From the NCBI RefSeq assembly GCF_900187375.1, contig NZ_FYEW01000001.1, positions 2,108,001 to 2,172,000 of the forward strand: a stretch of DNA of 64,000 nt, in the 5' to 3' direction. The translations under genes were made by a program, and so were the position numbers. This document shows positions 16,963 to 25,305 of the stretch, in pieces (position 1 is the first letter of the stretch; every line of letters starts with the position of its first letter). The notes beneath the pieces were generated by a model. That model had not been told where the DNA came from and ran no database searches. It saw only the letters and a program-made list of their open reading frames with translations. Origin of the DNA: Hymenobacter gelipurpurascens. GTDB lineage: Bacteria > Bacteroidota > Bacteroidia > Cytophagales > Hymenobacteraceae.

Positions 16963-18450
16963 TCAAGGCTGCTGTCCTTTGCGGCCAAAGTGCAGCACCC
17001 CATCGGCAATGCGGCCGTAGCGAATAGTCAGCAAATCCTGCAGGTAGTTCTGGTACACCTGCCAGGGGCGGCGGGAGCCCTGTTTCGGTAGTACCTGCTG
17101 CGCGCGCTGCACGTATCCGGAAGTGAAGTTGAGGAAGGGCTCCGGCGTTACGCCCTCCTGCCGGCGGGGCACGGCAATATCTATCTTGCGGCGGTCCATG
17201 TAGCGGAGCAGTCGGCACACGAAGCCCGCGGTAAGGTCGGCCTTAAGGGTCCAGGAGGCGTTGGTGTACCCGAAGGCCATGGCGAAGTTGGGCACGTCGC
17301 TGAGCATCATGCCTTTGTAGGCAAGGGCCTCATTAGACTCTACGGGGCGGCCGTCGATGTTCAGCTTCATACCGCCAAGCAGCTTGATTTTCAAGCCCGT
17401 AGCCAGCACTACTAGCTCGGCGGGCAGTTTCTGGCCCGACTTGAGTTGTAGGCCAGTAGCCGTGAAGCGCTCAATCTCATCGGTCACAACGGTAGCCTGC
17501 CCCGTTCGTAGCGCCCGAAACAAGTCGCCGTCGGGCACCACGCACACCCGTTGGTCCCAGGGTTTGTAGCGCGGCGTGAAATGCGTGGCCACATCATACT
17601 CAGGGCCCAGCTGCCGCTTGGCCAGATGCACAATCTGTTTCTTGGCCAGCTCCGGCTTCTGGCGCGCCACCCGATACAGAATGATGCTTTCCAGTACGTT
17701 TTTCCAGCGGGTGGCCCAGTAGGCCAGTCGGGCCGGTAGATACCGGCGCAGCTTGGCCGCAATAGCATCCTCTGAGGGCCTGGAAACCACATACGAAGGG
17801 GAGCGCTGGAGCATGGTAATGTGTGCCGCCGTTTTGGCCATGGCTGGTACCAGCGTTACGGCCGTAGCACCGCTGCCCACCACCACCACGCGCTTGTTGG
17901 TGTAGTCTAGCCCCTCAGGCCAGAACTGCGGAAGTACTACGGTGCCCTGGTAAACCTCCTCGTCTGGGAAATGAGGGCGGTAGGCCTCTTCATAGCTGTA
18001 GTAGCCGCTGCACACATACAGAAACCGGGCACTAAGGCTACGGTGCTCTCCCGTGGCCATCACCTTCACTCCTACCGTCCAGCAGGCCTTCTGGCTCGAC
18101 CACGCGGCACTGACTACCTGATGACCGAAACGAATATGCTGGACAATGCCATTTTCCTGGGCCGTCTCCTCAATGTAGCTCCGAATGGCAGGCCCGTCGG
18201 CAATGGCTTTGGGATTCTTCCAGGGCTTGAATCCATAGCCCAGGGTGTACATGTCGGAGTCGGACCGAATACCAGGATACCGAAACAGGTCCCAGGTCCC
18301 TCCCACTGCCTCTCGCGCTTCCAGAATGGCGTAGCGCTTGCTGGGGCAGCGCTTTTGCAGGGCGGCGGCAGCCCCAATCCCGGATAAGCCGGCCCCAACA
18401 ATCAGAACATCTAGAAGCGGTTCCTGAGTTGGGAGGTGAGTAGATGACAT
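16963..18450 (-). CDS. EthA-like flavin-dependent monooxygenase (Baeyer-Villiger type) with altered fingerprint
   Basis: A 495-residue FAD/NADP enzyme closely resembling mycobacterial EthA: FAD motif IVGAGLSGIGAAAAL, then EAREAVGGTWDLFRYPG and RSDSDMYTLGYGFKPW, and the NADP motif VVVGSGATAVTLVPAM. Such enzymes insert oxygen into ketones or oxidise sulfur. The Baeyer-Villiger fingerprint FxGxxxHxxxWP reads Y-Q-G-T-V-V-L-P-Q-F-W-P here, so the conserved His is Leu and the Phe is Tyr. That may change the reaction towards plain oxidase or S-oxygenation activity. Length is normal and there is no signal peptide. It is a single gene converging on DPP IV. Confidence 0.9.
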   Translation of the reverse strand: MSSTHLPTQEPLLDVLIVGAGLSGIGAAAALQKRCPSKRYAILEAREAVGGTWDLFRYPGIRSDSDMYTLGYGFKPWKNPKAIADGPAIRSYIEETAQENGIVQHIRFGHQVVSAAWSSQKACWTVGVKVMATGEHRSLSARFLYVCSGYYSYEEAYRPHFPDEEVYQGTVVLPQFWPEGLDYTNKRVVVVGSGATAVTLVPAMAKTAAHITMLQRSPSYVVSRPSEDAIAAKLRRYLPARLAYWATRWKNVLESIILYRVARQKPELAKKQIVHLAKRQLGPEYDVATHFTPRYKPWDQRVCVVPDGDLFRALRTGQATVVTDEIERFTATGLQLKSGQKLPAELVVLATGLKIKLLGGMKLNIDGRPVESNEALAYKGMMLSDVPNFAMAFGYTNASWTLKADLTAGFVCRLLRYMDRRKIDIAVPRRQEGVTPEPFLNFTSGYVQRAQQVLPKQGSRRPWQVYQNYLQDLLTIRYGRIADGVLHFGRKGQQP

Positions 18451-18616
18451 AGCAGGGTGGCCTCGGGTTTCAGTGGAATCAAGTGTACGAACACACGCTC
18501 TTCCAAAAGTATTCGGCCCCGATTTTTTTCCAGTTTTCCTCTAGTTGCGAGGGATTTTACGGCCATTTCCTAGTCGCAAGTGTGGTTCTACTGGCCTACA
18601 GGCGACGTCTGCCTTG

Positions 18617-18826
18617 TTAGGGCTGCGAAGGTGATTCGCGCAGAATGCACACATCCTGCCAGCTCAGCTCTCCGGCCACGTAACGGCGGTAAAGCTGCGC
18701 TACGTAGCCGCTAGCCTTTTTATATAAACCAGGATGCGTTTTCTGCATCTGCGCCAGCACATAGGCACGTTGCTCAGGCGTTTGTGCGGCGGGGCCATAT
18801 TTCGTATAGTTGTTCTCCATGAGCAA
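18617..18826 (-). CDS. Small hypothetical protein
   Basis: A possible 69-residue soluble protein from the ATG at 18826 (MLMENNYTKYGPAAQ...), predicted helical, rich in Tyr and Gln, with no signal peptide or Cys. Codon choice (third-position GC) resembles neighbouring genes, which favours a real gene. No family is recognised. A shorter start at the second Met (18820) would also work. The 290 bases upstream of it hold no other gene that I can support. Confidence 0.5.
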   Translation of the reverse strand: MLMENNYTKYGPAAQTPEQRAYVLAQMQKTHPGLYKKASGYVAQLYRRYVAGELSWQDVCILRESPSQP

Positions 18827-19121
18827 ACCAGCTAGGCCTGCAAAGTGCGCATATTCGGGTCACTTGTCGAGGAAAAACACCCCGCATTTGTGACACCGGA
18901 TTTCTCTGCAAAACCAGGCGCAAACTCTGGAGCGCAGCTGCGGATGGCTGCTGGCTGCCTACGAGAAATGCACTCAATTTGCCGATAAAGACGTTTTTTC
19001 ACGTCAGAGCCCTTAGCCAGTGTTAGTGTTTACCGGCTATCAGCTACCCGTTTATATCACTCGTTTTTTCGCTCAAGAGATGATTCAATTATCTACGGCT
19101 AGGCCACTTCCGGAACCGAAA

Positions 19122-19316
19122 CTATTCTGACTTATCCAGGCGGCTGGCAAACTTCCAGATCATCATTATGCCTGCTACGGCTTGCACAGCTAGGCCTATT
19201 ATCACGAGCACATCGGCGCCCGCCATCTGATTCATTTTGAGCAGCCCGGCCAGAACCACTATGACGATTCCTGCTAATAAGGCCAGAAATAGCGCACGGT
19301 AGGAAATAGATGCCAT
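19122..19316 (-). CDS. Small two-helix membrane protein (tandem pair, member A)
   Basis: A 64-residue protein with two hydrophobic helices (ALFLALLAGIVIVVLAGLL and VLVIIGLAVQAVAGIMMIW) and a short polar tail KFASRLDKSE. The upstream neighbour ends in nearly the same tail, KFFSRLDNKS, and is in the same orientation 31 bases away, so the two look like diverged paralogues in one operon. The family is not known to me. Both would sit in the inner membrane with the conserved tail on one face. Confidence 0.65.
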   Translation of the reverse strand: MASISYRALFLALLAGIVIVVLAGLLKMNQMAGADVLVIIGLAVQAVAGIMMIWKFASRLDKSE

Positions 19317-19347
19317 CAGAGTATGGAGTTAGAAAGACTATAGGCCA

Positions 19348-19563
19348 CTACGACTTATTGTCTAGCCGGGAGAAAAACTTCAGCATAATCAACAAAGGGC
19401 TGACTACCATCAGCAATAGGCCTAGCAGCCGCAAGTACATGGACCACGCAAAGGAGGGAGAAGTAGGAAACGAGTTAACACTTAGAAATATACTCCCAAC
19501 TTGTAATACCAGACCAGCCACAAATACCAAGAATAAGGTCACGAAAGAAGGCAGCCATTTCAT
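19348..19563 (-). CDS. Small two-helix membrane protein (tandem pair, member B)
   Basis: From the ATG at 19563 the product has 71 residues; an upstream in-frame start at 19638 would add 25 residues without membrane character and would begin inside the lpd terminator hairpin, so it is rejected. Two hydrophobic stretches (FVTLFLVFVAGLVLQVG and YLRLLGLLLMVVSPLLIML) are followed by KFFSRLDNKS, matching the tail of its downstream neighbour. It is first in the two-gene unit. Function is unknown. Confidence 0.65.
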   Translation of the reverse strand: MKWLPSFVTLFLVFVAGLVLQVGSIFLSVNSFPTSPSFAWSMYLRLLGLLLMVVSPLLIMLKFFSRLDNKS

Positions 19564-19618
19564 AATCTGGAAGGATACAGTGAGATAATGTATTTGAAGT
19601 TTACAAGCGCAATAACGC

Positions 19619-19656
19619 AAAAGCGCCCCGTTCCACAATCCGGAACGAGGCGCTTT
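19619..19656 (-). terminator. Intrinsic terminator of lpdA
   Basis: Arms AAAGCGCC-CGTTCC and GGAACG-GGCGCTTT with one mismatch. It lies downstream of lpdA on the minus strand. Confidence 0.75.
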
Positions 19657-19678
19657 CTTTCTGGTTACCCGACGTGGC

Positions 19679-21073
19679 CTAGAGGTGAATTACCTCGCCG
19701 TAAGCGGCGGCGGCGGCTTCCATAATGGCTTCCGACATGGTGGGGTGCGGGTGAACCGATTTAATGATTTCGTGGCCGGTAGTTTCGAGCTTGCGCGCTA
19801 CCACTACTTCCGCAATCATTTCGGTTACGTTGGCGCCAATCATGTGGGCACCAAGCCACTCACCGTACTTCTTGTCGAAAATCACTTTCACGAAGCCATC
19901 CTTCACGCCGCCTGCGGAGGCTTTGCCGGAGGCCGAGAAGGGGAATTTGCCTACTAAAATATCGTAGCCTTGCTTTTTGGCTTCGGCTTCGGTGAGGCCT
20001 ACCGAGGCAATTTCCGGTGAGGCGTAGGTGCAGCCGGGAATGTTCTGGTAGTTAAGCGGCTCAGGGTGATGACCGGCAATTTTCTCCACGCAAATGATGC
20101 CTTCAGCAGAGGCTACGTGTGCCAGCGCGGGGCCGGGCACGATGTCGCCGATGGCGTAGATACCAGGAACGTTGGTCTGGTAGTAGTCGTCCACGATGAT
20201 GCGGCCTTTCTCTACTTTAATGCCCAGTTCTTCGAGGCCAATGTTTTCGAGGTTGGTTACCACGCCCGCCGCGCTCAGCACTACGTCGCAGGCAATCTGC
20301 TGGTCGCCTTTGGCGGTTTTGATGGTTACGTTGCAGCCTTCGCCGCTGGTGTCCACGGCCGTTACCTCAGCCGAGGTCAGCACGTTTACGCCGATTTTCT
20401 TGAAGGATTTCTCCATCTGGCGCGATACTTCCTCGTCCTCTACGGGCACGATGCGGGGCAGGTACTCTACTACCGTTACCTCGGCACCCATGGTGCGGTA
20501 GAAGTAGGCGAATTCCACGCCGATAGCGCCGGAACCGACCACCACCATGCGCTTAGGCATCTGGGGCAGCACCATGGCCTGGCGGTAACCGATAATTTTC
20601 TTGCCATCAATCGGCAGAGCAGGCAGCTCGCGCGAGCGGGCACCCGTGGCCAGAATGATGGATTTGGCTTCTACCGTTTCTTTCGAGCCGTCAGCTTTCG
20701 TCACCTCCACCTTGCCAGCGGCCAGCAGTTTGCCGGTGCCCATGATGGCGTCAATCTTGTTCTTTTTGAACAGGAAGTTGATGCCTTTGCTCATGCCATC
20801 GGCCACCCCGCGGCTGCGCTGAATTACGGCATTAAAATCGTAGCCTACGCCATCGGCCTTCAGACCGTAGTCGCCGGCGTGGCTGAGGTATTCAAATACC
20901 TGGGCGCTCTTGAGCAGGGCTTTGGTGGGGATACAGCCCCAGTTGAGGCAAATCCCGCCGAGCGACTCGCGCTCTACCACGCCTACTTTCAGACCAAGCT
21001 GCGAAGCCCGGATAGCGGCTACGTAGCCGCCTGGGCCGCTGCCGACAACGACCAGGTCGTATTGCAATGCCAT
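19679..21073 (-). CDS. lpdA: Dihydrolipoyl dehydrogenase (E3)
   Basis: A 464-residue flavoprotein from the ATG at 21073. An in-frame start at 21160 adds 29 residues unlike the family and contains the promoter region, so it was rejected. FAD motif VVVGSGPGGYVAAIRAS is at residues 8-24, the redox-active disulfide is C42/C47 in GGICLNWGCIPTK, the NAD motif is VVVGSGAIGVEFAYF, and the catalytic His is in SVHPHPTMSEA near the C-terminus. It reoxidises lipoyl groups of 2-oxoacid dehydrogenase and glycine cleavage complexes. It stands alone, so it probably serves several complexes. The TAG stop lies inside a CTAGGCC motif. Confidence 0.96.
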   Translation of the reverse strand: MALQYDLVVVGSGPGGYVAAIRASQLGLKVGVVERESLGGICLNWGCIPTKALLKSAQVFEYLSHAGDYGLKADGVGYDFNAVIQRSRGVADGMSKGINFLFKKNKIDAIMGTGKLLAAGKVEVTKADGSKETVEAKSIILATGARSRELPALPIDGKKIIGYRQAMVLPQMPKRMVVVGSGAIGVEFAYFYRTMGAEVTVVEYLPRIVPVEDEEVSRQMEKSFKKIGVNVLTSAEVTAVDTSGEGCNVTIKTAKGDQQIACDVVLSAAGVVTNLENIGLEELGIKVEKGRIIVDDYYQTNVPGIYAIGDIVPGPALAHVASAEGIICVEKIAGHHPEPLNYQNIPGCTYASPEIASVGLTEAEAKKQGYDILVGKFPFSASGKASAGGVKDGFVKVIFDKKYGEWLGAHMIGANVTEMIAEVVVARKLETTGHEIIKSVHPHPTMSEAIMEAAAAAYGEVIHL

Positions 21074-21138
21074 ATTGTTCAGGTTGAAGGTTTGAAAGGA
21101 AAACACCACGCTGTTCCTATGGTTTGGGCGCGGCCCGG

Positions 21139-21146
21139 CAAAGATA
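21139..21146 (-). promoter_or_regulatory. -7 box TATCTTTG for lpdA
   Basis: An exact TAnnTTTG match on the minus strand 66 bases upstream of the lpdA ATG. Confidence 0.45.
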
Positions 21147-21307
21147 GGGACGCTGCGCAACTACACACCCTCCTGTTTACATCTGCTACTGGCCTAGAGG
21201 CACAAAATTGTGGTCGAGTGCTCAGCCTTTGCTCTGCGCCCCTCGTACAAGGGCCCGTACATACCAGAGAATCTGTTTCTCAGGCTCTTCTCACGCTGCC
21301 ACTTCCC

Positions 21308-22039
21308 ATGAAATCAACTATACTTCCGTTACTGGCTGTTGCCACCTTGCTCTTTACTACGGAGTGCGCCCGCACTACCGAAACCGAGCGCCCCGTTACC
21401 TCCGCCGTCCGCAATGCCGGCCGCGAAGCCGACATTGCCCGTGCCGCTGATTCCACCAGCGCTACGGCCAACCTAACTGCCCCGACTGCTGTGCCCGAGG
21501 CGCCGGCCAGCGTAGAGGCGGCAGCCCGCAAAACAAACACCGATTACAAAGCGGAAATCAGGACGGCTGATGCGGTGCTCAAAAGCACGCCTCGCAACTT
21601 CGATGCCCTCCTGACCCGGGCCAAAGCCAAGAGCCACCTCAAGGATTATGCGGATGCTATTGTCGACTACAATGCCGCTATCCGTCTGAAGCCCACCAAC
21701 GCCGAAGCCTACTACAACCGCGGCCTCAACCGCCTCAAACTGAAGCAATACACGCCCGCCATCAGTGACTTCACCAAAACCATCAAGTACAACCCGCAGG
21801 ATAAAGAGGCCTACTTCGGCCGGGGAGCTGCCAAAATGCAGATGTTCAACTTCAAGAGCGCCATCCCTGATTTCACGAAAGCCATAGCCCTCGACGACAA
21901 ATACGCTGATGCCTATGAGTACCGCGGCATTAGCTACTCGTCTATCAACAAGCCAAACGAAGCCAAAGCTGACCTGGAAAAAGCCACTCAGCTCAACCCC
22001 GAAGCCGCCAAAAGTCTGCGCCGCTACGCAGGCAAGTAG
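21308..22039 (+). CDS. TPR-repeat lipoprotein
   Basis: The ATG at 21308 starts a 243-residue protein. Its leader MKSTILPLLAVATLLFTTEC fits a lipoprotein signal with Cys near residue 20, although the lipobox (TTEC) is weak. A Thr/Ala/Glu-rich linker follows, then at least three TPR units: FDALLTRAKAKSHLKDYADAI, AEAYYNRGLNRLKLKQYTPAI, KEAYFGRGAAKMQMFNFKSAI and ADAYEYRGISYSSINKPNEA. The frame is open much further upstream, but that part is antisense to lpdA and is rejected. Likely a periplasmic scaffold. It converges on the flavoprotein gene across a repeat element. Confidence 0.85.
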   Translation: MKSTILPLLAVATLLFTTECARTTETERPVTSAVRNAGREADIARAADSTSATANLTAPTAVPEAPASVEAAARKTNTDYKAEIRTADAVLKSTPRNFDALLTRAKAKSHLKDYADAIVDYNAAIRLKPTNAEAYYNRGLNRLKLKQYTPAISDFTKTIKYNPQDKEAYFGRGAAKMQMFNFKSAIPDFTKAIALDDKYADAYEYRGISYSSINKPNEAKADLEKATQLNPEAAKSLRRYAGK

Positions 22040-22112
22040 TGAGAAGGTGAGGAACTTGTGAAAAGTGAAATGGTGAGTTAATGTTCTTGTAACCTAGACA
22101 GGCCTAGAACGT

Positions 22113-22272
22113 GTCATTGCGAGGAGGAAGGACGAAGCAATCCTTCCTCCACCGTTGCACTAACTGCTGCATTCAAAAGACCTTACTTCCATAGCGGACG
22201 TAAGGTCTTTTCAGTTTCATCGGAAATGCTGCGTGCGACGAGGAAAGATTGCTTCGCTCCGCTCGCAATGAC
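22113..22272. repeat. Nested palindromic intergenic element, copy 1 (family 1)
   Basis: Outer arms GTCATTGCGAGGAGGAAGG and the reverse complement ending CTCGCAATGAC bound a 160-base element. Inside are GACGAAGCAATCCTTCC and its partner GATTGCTTCGCTCCG, and a central hairpin at 22175-22211. It fills the gap between two converging genes. The second copy is at 58350-58532. It has no coding capacity and resembles REP- or MITE-like elements. Confidence 0.8.
22175..22211. terminator. Central hairpin of repeat copy 1, terminator-like
   Basis: Arms AAAAGACCTTAC and GTAAGGTCTTTT, A/T-rich at both outer ends, so it could end transcripts from both converging genes. Confidence 0.7.
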
Positions 22273-22343
22273 AGGCCCAGTGGCGTCGCTAGGCCACTCA
22301 CACATCAACTCACTATTTCACTTTTCACAAGTTCACCACTTCA

Positions 22344-23585
22344 CTACTTCCCCATCAGGAGCTTGACGTAGAAGCTGGGCTGGCGGAGTCTCTCTCGTAG
22401 GTCCAAGTCCAGGAACATATTGCTGATGGTTTCTGCCAGGGTGGGGTTGTTGGCGGCGCGGTTGGCAATGAAGTTGAACAGCCAGGGGTAATTCAGCAGG
22501 CGCTGCATGCCGCGGCTCAGGCGCAGCTCCTGCCACAAGCGGTTGTACACGGCGCCATCGTAGCCTTTGAGGAAATCCGGCGTGAAGTTCTGCTCAGCCA
22601 ATGCCCTGCCAGCCCAGTCAGCTGCGTGGCGCCCCGATACCATGGCGTGGCTGATGCCTTCACCGGAAAATGGGTCGATGAGGGAGCCCGCATCGCCGAG
22701 TAGCAGGTAGCCAGGGCCGGAGAGTGGCCTACGCTTAGAACCCAGCGGCAACCCGAAGCCGCGCACCGGGCCTAGGCGCTCTGCTGTGGCAAAACGGTCT
22801 TTGAGAGCCGGATGTGTGTGAAGTATTTCTTCCAGCCGCTCACGCAGCTTCACCTTCTTTTTCGATACGGCTTCTGTGAGCATGCCTACGCCTACGTTGG
22901 CCTCGCCGTTGGGCAGCGGGAACACCCAGAGGTAGCCCGGCAGAAAGTCCTTGATAAAGTGCAGCTCAATAAAATTGTCGGGGTGTAGGCCAGTCACGCC
23001 GCGGTAGTAGGCGCGCAGGCCCGCGCAATGGTGGGCCGGTTCCAGCTCGTGGCCCCCAATCTGCCGGGCAAAGCTCGACTGCGCCCCGTTGGCTACCAGC
23101 AGCAGCTTGGCCGTGGCAAGTTCCTCACCAGACTGGCCTAGCAGGCGCCAGCGTCCATCGGGCAGTTGCTCATGGCGGGCTACATCTACATTTTCGCGGA
23201 AGTCGATTTCGGGTCGGCGGCGTACTTCTTCGATGAGGAAATTATCAAAGTCGATGCGCTTGCTTATGTGTCCGGCCGAGCGGTCGAGGGCCGGGTTGTA
23301 GTTGGGCTTAAAGGGCACTGCCAGGCGGCGGCCATTGGGGGCGTAGAAATCGATGCCCCAGCTGGGCAGCTGGCTTGGCTCGGCGGCCAGCTTTTCCGGC
23401 AGCGTCTCCCCTATCCGGCGCAGCTCATTGATGACTTTACCACTGAGTGCGTCGCCACACACTTTGTCGCGGGGGAAGGTGGCACGGTCGAGGAGCAGGC
23501 AGCGGTGTCCGGCGTTGGCGAGGTGTAGCGCCGCCGTAGCGCCGCCAGGGCCAGCCCCCAGAATGCAGATATCGATTTCAGGCAT
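22344..23585 (-). CDS. Geranylgeranyl reductase-family FAD-dependent oxidoreductase
   Basis: From the ATG at 23585 the product has 413 residues. FAD motif CILGAGPGGATAALHLANAG is at the N-terminus with the ribose-binding LLLDRATFPRDKVCGDALSG just after it, the hallmark of the geranylgeranyl reductase/CHLP-like family. The second FAD contact is GPGYLLLGDAGSLIDPFSGEGI. Family members saturate isoprenoid side chains of quinones, chlorophyll or lipids, or halogenate and hydroxylate other substrates. In a non-photosynthetic bacterium a role in menaquinone or lipid side-chain reduction is only a guess. It is divergent from fabG, with about 125 bases between the starts. Confidence 0.88.
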   Translation of the reverse strand: MPEIDICILGAGPGGATAALHLANAGHRCLLLDRATFPRDKVCGDALSGKVINELRRIGETLPEKLAAEPSQLPSWGIDFYAPNGRRLAVPFKPNYNPALDRSAGHISKRIDFDNFLIEEVRRRPEIDFRENVDVARHEQLPDGRWRLLGQSGEELATAKLLLVANGAQSSFARQIGGHELEPAHHCAGLRAYYRGVTGLHPDNFIELHFIKDFLPGYLWVFPLPNGEANVGVGMLTEAVSKKKVKLRERLEEILHTHPALKDRFATAERLGPVRGFGLPLGSKRRPLSGPGYLLLGDAGSLIDPFSGEGISHAMVSGRHAADWAGRALAEQNFTPDFLKGYDGAVYNRLWQELRLSRGMQRLLNYPWLFNFIANRAANNPTLAETISNMFLDLDLRERLRQPSFYVKLLMGK

Positions 23586-23697
23586 AAGAACACCAACAGG
23601 TAGTTGGTGGAGTATCATTCGGGTTCGGAAGTCAGCGCGAAGCTCGCCAACTATAAGATGGCGGCACGATTTCGTGCAAGCTACTACTGCTATTACT

Positions 23698-23705
23698 TAC
23701 CTTCG
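23698..23705 (+). promoter_or_regulatory. Possible -7 box TACCTTCG for fabG
   Basis: Seven of eight positions match a TAnnTTTG box and it lies five bases before the fabG ATG, which would imply a leaderless or nearly leaderless message. Confidence 0.35.
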
Positions 23706-23710
23706 CCTTC

Positions 23711-24460
23711 ATGACAAAACTGCTCGACGGAAAAGTGGCCCTGATTACGGGTGCTTCCAAAGGAATCGGCCGCGCTATAGCGGTGTATTTCGCCCAACAG
23801 GGCGCTCAGGTGGCCTTCACCTACCTCTCCAGCGTAGAAAAAGGCCAGCAGCTGGAGCAAGAGCTGGCTGCGCACGGCTCGAAAGTAAAAGGCTTCCGCT
23901 CCGACGCTTCCATCTACGCTGAAGCTGAAAAGCTAGTGGAAGATGTGGTAACCGAGTTCGGCAAGCTGGATATACTGGTGAACAACGCCGGCATCACGCA
24001 AGATGGCCTACTCATGCGCATGAGTGAACAGCAGTGGGACCAGGTAATTGCCGTGAACCTGAAATCCGTTTTCAACCTGACCAAAGCCGCCACCAAACCT
24101 ATGATGCGCGCCAAAGCCGGCAGCATCATCAACATGACCTCGGTGGTCGGCATTAAAGGCAACGCGGGCCAAGCGAACTACGCGGCTTCCAAAGCCGGTA
24201 TCATCGGCTTCACGAAGTCGGTGGCGCTGGAGCTGGGCTCGCGCAACATCCGTTGCAACGCAATTGCTCCCGGCTTCATCGAGACGGAAATGACCGACGC
24301 CCTCGACCCCAAGCAGGTAGATGAGTGGCGCAAAGTCATTCCGCTGCGCCGTGGCGGCACCCCCGACGACGTAGCCAAAGCCACTGCCTTCCTCGCCTCC
24401 GACGACAGCAGCTACATTAGCGGCCAAGTGCTGCAGGTAGACGGCGGCATGCTGACCTAG
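23711..24460 (+). CDS. fabG: 3-oxoacyl-[acyl-carrier-protein] reductase
   Basis: A 249-residue classical short-chain dehydrogenase. Cofactor motif is ALITGASKGIGRAIA near residue 10, then the structural NNAGITQDGLLMRM that is typical of FabG. The catalytic Ser (about 143) lies in NMTSVVG, and Tyr/Lys in ANYAASKAG (about 156/160). The C-terminus keeps GQVLQVDGGMLT. It reduces 3-oxoacyl-ACP with NADPH in fatty acid elongation, in the cytoplasm. The other fab genes are not adjacent. The TAG stop falls inside a CCTAGGCC motif. Specific assignment as FabG is strong because of the NNAGITQD and VDGGM signatures. Confidence 0.94.
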   Translation: MTKLLDGKVALITGASKGIGRAIAVYFAQQGAQVAFTYLSSVEKGQQLEQELAAHGSKVKGFRSDASIYAEAEKLVEDVVTEFGKLDILVNNAGITQDGLLMRMSEQQWDQVIAVNLKSVFNLTKAATKPMMRAKAGSIINMTSVVGIKGNAGQANYAASKAGIIGFTKSVALELGSRNIRCNAIAPGFIETEMTDALDPKQVDEWRKVIPLRRGGTPDDVAKATAFLASDDSSYISGQVLQVDGGMLT

Positions 24461-24488
24461 GCCAGTCGTCCGGTTAACTGGAAAAAAG

Positions 24489-24586
24489 AACGTCATGCTG
24501 AGCGGAGTCGAAGCATCTCTACCGGAGCTAATCAAATGAAGTTAGCACTGCGGTAGAGATGCTTCGACTCCGCTCAGCATGGCGTT
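24489..24586. repeat. Long intergenic inverted repeat, full copy (family 2)
   Basis: Left arm 24489-24524 and right arm 24551-24586 are 36-base reverse complements with one mismatch, around a 26-base loop. The arm core is GCTGAGCGGAGTCGAAGCAT. It lies between fabG and the YiiX-like gene and may also end fabG transcription. A half-copy is at 12034-12060. Confidence 0.85.
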
Positions 24587-24611
24587 CTTTTATTACTGAT
24601 TTTCTGAACCT

Positions 24612-25280
24612 ATGCGTACTTACCTGCTGCCCGTTCTTTTGCTTATCGTCGCTTCCCTAGTGGCCTACCCGCGCCTGCACCGACAGCTTGCGCGCTACCA
24701 GCAGACGCAGACCGCACAAGCATCTGTAGCTCGCATTGCGCCAAAACTGCACAACGGCGACCTAATCTTCCAGACGTCGCAATCGGCGCAAAGCAAAGCG
24801 ATACAGCTGGCCACGCACTCGCCGTACAGCCACTGTGGCATTCTGTTCCAGAAGAATGGCGAGTGGCGCGTTTTTGAAGCAGTGCAGCCCGTGAGCGAAA
24901 CCTCCTTGACTGCCTGGGCAGCGCGCGGTAAGGATGGCAAAGTGGTGGTAAAGCGCCTGCGCGATGCCAAAACTGTACTGACACCCGCGACCCTGCAGCG
25001 CCTGAAAGCCGCCGGCGAGCAGTACCGTGGTAAGAATTATGACCTATACTTTGGCTGGTCCGATGACCGGATCTACTGCTCGGAGCTGCTCTGGAAGATG
25101 TACCAGCAAGCCACCGGCCGCGAAATCGGGAAGCTCCAGACGCTGCGGGAGTTTGATCTAGGCCACCCTGCGGTGCGGGCCAAACTGCAGGAGCGCTACG
25201 GCAAACGCATTCCACTGAATGAAAAGGTTATTTCGCCTGTGCAGATGTTTGAAAGCCAGGAACTGGTCACAGTGCAGTAA
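24612..25280 (+). CDS. YiiX-like permuted NlpC/P60 cysteine hydrolase
   Basis: A 222-residue protein with an N-terminal hydrophobic signal-anchor (LLPVLLLIVASLVAYPRL). The NGDLIFQTSQSAQSKAI segment opens a YiiX/YebB-like domain of the permuted NlpC/P60 superfamily. The catalytic His is in SPYSHCGILF and the Cys in RIYCSELLWKMYQQ. Such enzymes act on amide or ester bonds in lipids, peptides or cell-wall material; the substrate is unknown. It would face the periplasm. The Rrf2 regulator follows on the same strand, but with its own promoter, so they are probably separate units. Confidence 0.85.
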   Translation: MRTYLLPVLLLIVASLVAYPRLHRQLARYQQTQTAQASVARIAPKLHNGDLIFQTSQSAQSKAIQLATHSPYSHCGILFQKNGEWRVFEAVQPVSETSLTAWAARGKDGKVVVKRLRDAKTVLTPATLQRLKAAGEQYRGKNYDLYFGWSDDRIYCSELLWKMYQQATGREIGKLQTLREFDLGHPAVRAKLQERYGKRIPLNEKVISPVQMFESQELVTVQ

Positions 25281-25305
25281 GCGCCTGACTGGCCTACGCA
25301 ACCTA

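Noticed and set aside
20066..21307. Long plus-strand frame antisense to lpdA joined to the TPR lipoprotein
   Set aside because: The part before 21308 is the reverse of lpdA and shows no domain. The ATG at 21308 starts with a lipoprotein leader and is the real start.
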